Positions 8,101 through 11,900 of a DNA stretch of 11,900 nt are shown piece after piece (within the stretch, counting starts at the first letter, position 1; each line of letters begins with the position of its first letter). The position numbers were made by a program, and so were the translations under genes. The notes beneath the pieces are model-generated. The model saw only the letters and a list, made by a program, of their open reading frames with translations. It was not told the origin of the DNA and ran no database searches. Source of the stretch: Nitrospira defluvii (GTDB lineage: Bacteria; Nitrospirota; Nitrospiria; Nitrospirales; Nitrospiraceae); NCBI GenBank assembly GCA_016199015.1, contig JACQHN010000074.1:1-11900 (forward strand), read 5' to 3'.

Positions 8101-8260
8101 GACGAAGGGGTATGATCCACTCGAAGAGGTAAAACGGGGAGCGGCTGACCGGTGGGTTGCTGCGGTGAATGCGGACGGCACTCATGGCCGCTGGCAGTTT
8201 GCGATGACCAAGAAGGTTTCGGACATCCCGAAGCTTATTGAACACATAGGCGATCGCTAG
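5150..8260 (+). CDS. Type III-like restriction subunit (Res): DEAD/DEAH helicase with C-terminal nuclease
   Basis: This 1036-residue protein is the ATP-dependent translocase and nuclease that cuts unmodified DNA in partnership with Mod. Superfamily 2 motifs appear in order: Walker A ATGSGKTT at residues 157-164, DEAH box (NDEAHH) at 349-352, motif III SAT at 406-408, GMLTEGWDCN near 638-647, and arginine-finger motif QVVGRGLRR at 666-674. Near the C-terminus, PD at 967-968 followed by ETK at 984-986 forms a PD-(D/E)xK nuclease site, as in type III Res. ATG 5150 has only a poor ribosome-binding site; it begins 23 bp after the zinc-finger gene, so expression may depend on read-through. The stop TAG lies in the CTAG that a MITE-like element duplicated on insertion, so the protein end is unchanged. 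I think it resembles the family named BPTD_3080 restriction endonuclease, but cannot verify that. Confidence 0.9.
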   Translation: MSAYEVPDPILNSPFDEPIEHWHIVEGEQPERRPGRRPAMYFYRDPKAKPDTEAGRVVGTAIELKLVNRIRAQVKKWRLDGYPGVTRTTHELLQWWRRDGRAQRLFFAQLDAVETIIFLVEARGDLRQGIDVPQEEISADKRAQGFTGFRRYASKMATGSGKTTVMGMLAAWSILNKVNDRSDARFSDVVLVVCPNVTIRNRLRELAPEGGEASLYRTRDLVPSHLMPLLTQGRVLVTNWHVFEPQAIQTGGVGARVTKVGVEVRTRETITISSKTTTARGTRYLTLEDFERQVAAGLLTVLGEEREKDGTLKKVSVESRRYVESDTALVNRVLGREVGGKQNILVMNDEAHHAYRIVREEREENEDDLFGEDEEAEDFFKEATVWINGLDRVQKLRGINICLDLSATPYFLGRVGQDTNRPFPWVVSDFGLIDAIESGLVKIPQLAVRDATGKEIPGYFNIWHWILPQLTPAERGGKKASPKPEAILKYAHHPIAMLGGLWEKERDEWVSHRDDPRPPVFILVCKNTQIAKVLYEWLAEDKAPTGIPPVKIEGFRNNGRQNTIRVDSKVVHESDSGEAKNDEVRWMRFTLDTVGKIAWPADRLGRPLYPEGFKELAGKLGRLDHPPGRDVRCIISVGMLTEGWDCNTVTHIIGLRPFMSQLLCEQVVGRGLRRANYDVGSNGKLTEEVAKVFGVPFEVIPFKANPQGQPPPRVKRYHVHAIPAKAQFEITYPRVEGYTQAIRNRVTVDWGTVPSLVLEPGRIPPEVEVKGLHATTRGKLTLSGPGRVDEVNLDEFRAKRRMQELVFDLAKTVAREYAAQKQCTIPPHKLFPQLVNIIQLYLDKKIEARPPSDKKDLFLAPYYGWVVERLLEAIRPDTTQGEAPEIPRYEATRGPGSTGDVDFWTSRDVREVNKSHLNYVVADTKQWEQSATYYLDKDRAVEAFVKNSGLGFAIPYLHNGQMHDYVPDFIVRLTGESACHLILETKGYDPLEEVKRGAADRWVAAVNADGTHGRWQFAMTKKVSDIPKLIEHIGDR

Positions 8261-8389
8261 GAGCCTGTCCGAGTAATCCGGAAATCCGCGTTTGAGGGAG
8301 TCCCTTTGCCCATGAACGAATGGAGATCGTTGATCCTGAGCCAATTGTGTGCGTCGAACATTTTCGACTTTGATTACTCGGACAGGCTC
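8261..8389. mobile_element. MITE-like element with perfect 18-bp terminal inverted repeats
   Basis: The ends read GAGCCTGTCCGAGTAATC (8261-8278) and its exact reverse complement (8372-8389). CTAG flanks both sides (8257-8260 and 8390-8393), looking like a 4-bp target duplication. Because CTAG is palindromic, the inverted repeat can also be read as 22 bp. The 129-bp interior has no coding capacity. A CTAG target fits the YTAR preference of the IS5 group, so I infer mobilisation by an IS5-like transposase encoded elsewhere. The element sits directly after the res stop codon and its stem may also work as a transcript terminator. Confidence 0.85.
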
Positions 8390-8499
8390 CTAGCACGCTG
8401 AGTTCTTACAGCCTCTTTAGGAAGACGATACCCCCCTCCTCAGCCAACGTTCCCTCGTTTCGCGAAGAAGTGCGACGTTAGGTTATTGCCCCCAGACTC

Positions 8500-8931
8500 T
8501 TATTCCTCCCAGAAGAACTGCTCCCAGTTCACGGTCTTGTCCCACCACTGCTTGTGGCGCTTGACGTCATGCAACGCCGGCGGGGTGACCTCATAACAGA
8601 AATCCCACATCGCATCGGCAGCCCCGGCGCTGATCCCGCCTTCTCTCGATTCCAACATGTCCATGAAGCGATTCATGGCCGCATAGGTCCGCTCCTGATC
8701 GTGGTTCTCGTAGGAGCGTCGCACCAGGGTGAGTTGGTCCAGATAAACCTCAAACATCAGGGATTCCCCGTTGACGAGCGCGGCGCGCTGCTGGACCCGC
8801 ACGAAGCCCGTCAACTGCTCCAGCCATCCTTCCCGTGACGGCACAGACCCGGGCTCGCTGCTCACCGGAGTGAGGAGGATCGCGACGACCAGGCCTACCA
8901 GCCACATCTTTTGATTGAAAGCCGGTTTCAT
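8500..8931 (-). CDS. Exported hypothetical protein, 143 residues
   Basis: I do not recognise the family. The protein starts at ATG 8931 behind a GGAGGG ribosome-binding site. Residues 1-26 form a signal peptide: a lysine-containing start, the hydrophobic core MWLVGLVVAILLTPV, then SS. The mature part is mostly helical in composition, rich in charged and aromatic residues, with one cysteine near the end and the tail WWDKTVNWEQFFWEE. No cofactor motif is visible. It follows the cupredoxin-like gene on the same strand after a 135-bp gap that carries two strong hairpins, so the two may or may not share a transcript. Periplasmic location is inferred from the signal peptide. Confidence 0.75.
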   Translation of the reverse strand: MKPAFNQKMWLVGLVVAILLTPVSSEPGSVPSREGWLEQLTGFVRVQQRAALVNGESLMFEVYLDQLTLVRRSYENHDQERTYAAMNRFMDMLESREGGISAGAADAMWDFCYEVTPPALHDVKRHKQWWDKTVNWEQFFWEE

Positions 8932-8955
8932 GGTGCTGCCCTCCGCTCCGTGTCT

Positions 8956-8992
8956 GGGGGACTGGCCCCTTTCTGCCTGGGGCCTGTCCCCC
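8956..8992. repeat. GGGGGACTGGCCCC hairpin
   Basis: Left arm 8956-8969 and right arm 8979-8992 pair along 14 bases with two mismatches, leaving a 9-nt loop. It lies between the two exported-protein genes, upstream of the shorter one. It resembles the hairpins at 1677 and 9008. Confidence 0.65.
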
Positions 8993-9007
8993 TTCCGACC
9001 GAATACA

Positions 9008-9040
9008 GGGACAGTCGCCAGCCGGAAGGGCGACAGTCCC
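9008..9040. repeat. GGGACAGTCGCC hairpin
   Basis: GGGACAGTCGCC (9008-9019) pairs with GGCGACAGTCCC (within 9028-9040) with one mismatch and a short loop. It lies just after the stop of the cupredoxin-like gene on the minus strand, so it could end that transcript, although no U-tract follows. Confidence 0.65.
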
Positions 9041-9066
9041 CTCCCCTGCCGTTCCCGATCATCTCT

Positions 9067-9555
9067 TCACCGCGCCCCGATAAAATAAATGTGTCCACCC
9101 AGATGCCGGTCCTTGCGCAGCGGGCACCAGACTCGGAAAAGCTGTCCCGGTCCGCTCACCCTGGCTCCCTCGAACTGCGCCGTGCTCACAGTGATTCGCT
9201 TCGTCTCGCCTGGAGGTACTGTGACGCGAATCGGCTTCAAGTGATAGACCATTCCCGGTTCCTCCCCCGGCGCCACGACTTCTGTGCTTTTTTCCGACGT
9301 CATCTCAAACATGCCCCTGACGGCAAAGGCGTGTTCTTCCTTCGTGGGATTCTCCAGGATAAACGTCAGTCCCTCTTTCAAGTCCTCGTCCTCCATCATC
9401 ACTTGGTTGGGCTGCCAGATCGCCCACCTCGGCGGCATCATCTCCGAGGCCACCCATCGAAACTCGCCGGCCTGCGCGGTCCCGCCTGCGAATAAACCGG
9501 CGACCAAGACGGCGGCAAGCCCCACTGTATGACCTATGTTTGTCCGTCTCCTCAT
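9067..9555 (-). CDS. Secreted cupredoxin-like protein, 162 residues
   Basis: ATG 9555 is chosen because AAGGAGG lies 7 bases upstream and a signal peptide follows at once (residues 1-29, RRR start, hydrophobic core, cleavage near AQA-G); an upstream extension of the frame to 9648 lacks such support. The mature protein has beta-sandwich-like strands: NPTKEEHAFAVRG, a PGEEPGMVYHLKPIRV section, VPPGETKRITV, and the ending WCPLRKDRHLGGHIYFIG. That ending resembles the CP...H...GG loop of cupredoxins such as plastocyanin-like and quinol-oxidase-like domains. H75, C144 and H151 could be the type-1 copper ligands. No axial methionine is obvious. Copper-dependent electron transfer in the periplasm is inferred; a non-metal cupredoxin-fold protein is the alternative. 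Confidence 0.68.
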   Translation of the reverse strand: MRRRTNIGHTVGLAAVLVAGLFAGGTAQAGEFRWVASEMMPPRWAIWQPNQVMMEDEDLKEGLTFILENPTKEEHAFAVRGMFEMTSEKSTEVVAPGEEPGMVYHLKPIRVTVPPGETKRITVSTAQFEGARVSGPGQLFRVWCPLRKDRHLGGHIYFIGAR

Positions 9556-10236
9556 GGCCCGTCCTCCTTGCTCGCTGGACTCGTTCATCTCAAACCGACG
9601 ATCCTGAACAGGCGAGAATTCCAGGCACGACCGCCTGCTGATGCGCACCTCCTTTCCTGTGCCTTCCGGTCAGGACCTGCCGGGTCGTGTGTCACAACTT
9701 CACCATAGGGCCTGCCGTGATCACGCACAATGAGCCGGGCGCTTCATTTTGTGCTTGGGGCAACGGCCTCAGACGATGCCGGTGAGGCGTGAAACGTGAC
9801 GAATAAGGAGCGATGACGAGGAGTCGGAAGTCCGCCTCCTCCACAGTGCACAATCGGATTTGAAGAGTATTCAACAGAGCGATGTTGAAGAAGGCTGAGC
9901 GTTGGACGCGTGTGGGAGTGCAGCGGTTTGGGAGTTACACCTGGGTCCCTCGCACGGCGAGGTGGTCGGCATGGAGTCTACCCTCCGGTCACCCGATCGC
10001 CGGAAGGGCTCCTGGAAAAGCTCCCTTTCTCGACGACCTTCGAGAGATACGGAAATGACCACCACCCACGCAGATATGCTACATTCTCATCCGACCAGCT
10101 TGAGAATCTATGTTTATGATCCTTGCGTCCAGCCTTCAGCCGCGAGAGGCCTTGAGCGACCGCCGTCCATCACAAGTTGACCCTTTCGCTCCCTTAGCAT
10201 CCCTGATGCACAACGGACCGTCACGGAAACACATCC
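9556..10236. other. Long divergent intergenic region
   Basis: This 680-bp gap separates the minus-strand cupredoxin-like gene from the plus-strand ETF-QO gene, so both promoters should lie here, but I found no pair of -35/-10 boxes good enough to report. Short frames on both strands look like noise. A patch near 9790-9800 (GGCGTGAAACGTGACG) looks like a remnant of a dispersed repeat. No tRNA, rRNA or riboswitch was recognised. Confidence 0.5.
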
Positions 10237-11900
10237 ATGGGTGAGGACCATCAGATCCTTGAGGTGGATATACTATTTGTAGGGGGAGGGCCGGCCAACC
10301 TCGCGGGTGCGCTGCGCCTGACTCAGTCGGTCGCGCATCATAACCATCGGGTCTCCACCGGCGAGACCTCCGGTCCTCGTCTGGACCCACAAATCGCGCT
10401 GATCGAAAAGGGCCGCGATGTCGGCGCCCATGCCGTCTCAGGCGCCATGTTCGACCCGATCGCGCTGGAAGAATTGCTGCCGGACTATCGTGATCGCGGC
10501 CTTCCTTTCACGCAGCCTGTCACGCAGCACAGCCTGCGGTACCTGACCACCGAAGGGAATATCCGGATTCCTGACATTCTGATCCCTGCCGCGTACCGAC
10601 AGGATCGCTGCTACATCGGCTCGCTCCAGAAGCTGAACCTCTGGTTGGCGGAACAAGTGGAAGCGGCGGGTGTCTATCTGTTCCATGAGACCTGTGGGAT
10701 AAAAATCCTGTACGACGGTCCGCGCGTCTGCGGGGTGCACACTGGCGAAAAGGGATTGGAAGCCGGTGGCGGACGGAAGGCTAACTACGAACCAGGCGCC
10801 GACATCCGTGCCAAGGCGACGGTCTTTGGGGAAGGTCCCTATGGAACGTTGGCTGAGGATCTGATCCATCAGTTCAAGCTCCGTGCAGGCAGAAATCCCC
10901 AATCCTACGCGTTGGGTGTCAAGGAGTTGATCCGGGTCAAGTCCGGTGGATCGCCCGGTCTGGCGGTCCACACGCTCGGTTACCCGCTCGGTTCTCGCGT
11001 CTTCGGCGGAGGGTTCTGCTACGGGATGGATGACAACCTCTTTGCAGTTGGGATGATCTGCGGGCTCGACTGGGACGATCCGCAAATGGATGTCCATACC
11101 CAGCTTCAGCGGTTCAAGAAACATCCCTTCATTCAGCAGTACATTAGCAGTGGCGAGGTGATTGCGTACGGAGCTAAGACGCTCCCCGAGGGCGGCTACT
11201 TTGCCATTCCTCGACCTTACGTCGACGGCGCGTTGCTCGTGGGCGACTCGGCTGGGTTTCTGAACGTCCCCTATCTGAAGGGCATCCACTACGCGATGAA
11301 GAGCGGGATGCTGGCGGCCGACACGATTTTCGAGGCGCTGGTGCGAGGCGACACCTCTGCTTCAGTGTTATCTTCCTATGAAGCCCGACTGGCCTCGTCC
11401 TACGTCATGAAGGATCTGTATCAGGCACGAAACTTCAGGCGAGCGTTTGCCCATGGTCGGCTGCCGGGCCTTCTCCTCGGAGGACTGACGATGTGGACCG
11501 GACTCGGTCCGACCACACCGGGAGGGATCCGAGATGATTTCAGACACCTGCGGCCGCTGGATGAAGCGGTCCGGGGCCGTTGGGATCGTGAGCCGGCACA
11601 GTATGACCCCAGGGTGCTGGTTGACAAGCTCACGGATGTTTATCATTCTGGCACGCAGCATCGAGAGGATCAGCCTTCACACATCCGGATCCTCGATCCA
11701 ACACGGTGTCTCACAGACTGCATCGCTCGATTCGGGGATGCGCCCTGCACGCATTTCTGCCCGGCAAAGGTCTATGAGTTAGTCGGCGAGGGAGCCAACC
11801 GGCATATCCAGGTGAACTTTGCGAACTGCGTGCATTGCAAGACCTGCGTGATCAAAGATCCCATCGATGTGCTGAGTACGGATCACGTACAGAATATTTC
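10237..11900 (+). CDS. Electron transfer flavoprotein:ubiquinone oxidoreductase (ETF-QO), right end missing
   Basis: ETF-QO is an inner-membrane-associated FAD and [4Fe-4S] enzyme that takes electrons from reduced ETF (fed by acyl-CoA and other dehydrogenases) and reduces the quinone pool. The frame opens at ATG 10237 with VDILFVGGGPANLAGAL, the FAD-binding GxGxxN/A loop at residues 15-24. It continues with GAHAVSGAMFDP and VFGEGPYGTLAEDL, and a second dinucleotide region GALLVGDSAGFLNVP near the middle. The C-terminal ferredoxin part carries FCPAKVYE (Cys508) and NCVHCKTC (Cys531, 534, 537), the four cluster ligands. At 554 residues it is nearly complete; only the short tail is beyond the window. 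The ribosome-binding site is weak (CACGGA). It is a bacterial fusion of FixC- and FixX-like parts, as in the mitochondrial enzyme. Confidence 0.93.
   Translation, partial: MGEDHQILEVDILFVGGGPANLAGALRLTQSVAHHNHRVSTGETSGPRLDPQIALIEKGRDVGAHAVSGAMFDPIALEELLPDYRDRGLPFTQPVTQHSLRYLTTEGNIRIPDILIPAAYRQDRCYIGSLQKLNLWLAEQVEAAGVYLFHETCGIKILYDGPRVCGVHTGEKGLEAGGGRKANYEPGADIRAKATVFGEGPYGTLAEDLIHQFKLRAGRNPQSYALGVKELIRVKSGGSPGLAVHTLGYPLGSRVFGGGFCYGMDDNLFAVGMICGLDWDDPQMDVHTQLQRFKKHPFIQQYISSGEVIAYGAKTLPEGGYFAIPRPYVDGALLVGDSAGFLNVPYLKGIHYAMKSGMLAADTIFEALVRGDTSASVLSSYEARLASSYVMKDLYQARNFRRAFAHGRLPGLLLGGLTMWTGLGPTTPGGIRDDFRHLRPLDEAVRGRWDREPAQYDPRVLVDKLTDVYHSGTQHREDQPSHIRILDPTRCLTDCIARFGDAPCTHFCPAKVYELVGEGANRHIQVNFANCVHCKTCVIKDPIDVLSTDHVQNI

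Noticed and set aside
10438..11289. 283-codon minus-strand frame
   Set aside because: Shadow of the ETF-QO gene, whose plus-strand translation has clear FAD and iron-sulfur motifs.

Overview
The window reads as a moderate-to-high GC bacterial chromosome. A quinone-linked ETF dehydrogenase, an RND metal-efflux remnant and a secreted cupredoxin-like protein point to a Gram-negative. The family style and the dispersed GGGAC...GTCCC hairpins remind me of Nitrospirota (Nitrospira-like), but that is an impression and no marker gene here proves it.

Layout. (1) Positions 1-740, minus strand, are a decayed patch: the start of a gene running off the left edge, the C-terminal fossil of a CusA/CzcA-type RND pump, and an OsmC-family gene broken by one extra base. 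(2) Positions 740-1220 have no convincing gene but hold a tandem 8-mer, a long imperfect hairpin and a good sigma70-type promoter. (3) Positions 1222-1626 are a hicBA toxin-antitoxin locus whose antitoxin is intact and whose toxin is frameshifted and internally deleted. (4) Positions 1881-8260 form a compact plus-strand defence cassette: a large type III-like DNA methyltransferase (Mod), a DUF4258 / YgiT-type zinc-finger pair that looks like a second toxin-antitoxin module, and a large helicase-nuclease (Res). (5) Positions 8261-8389 are a 129-bp MITE-like element with perfect 18-bp terminal inverted repeats. It is flanked by CTAG duplications, and the left CTAG contains the res stop codon. 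(6) Positions 8500-9555, minus strand, encode two small exported proteins, separated by two GGGAC-type hairpins. (7) From 10237 to the right edge is an almost complete electron-transfer-flavoprotein:ubiquinone oxidoreductase.

How it fits together. The centre is a defence island: Mod methylates host DNA at one strand of its site, Res translocates and cuts unmodified DNA, and the small toxin-antitoxin-like pair lies between them with tight spacing, so all four genes may be co-transcribed. The broken hicA, broken osmC, RND fossil and MITE around it suggest an area of frequent insertion and decay. The ETF-QO gene marks the return to core metabolism, feeding electrons from ETF into the quinone pool.
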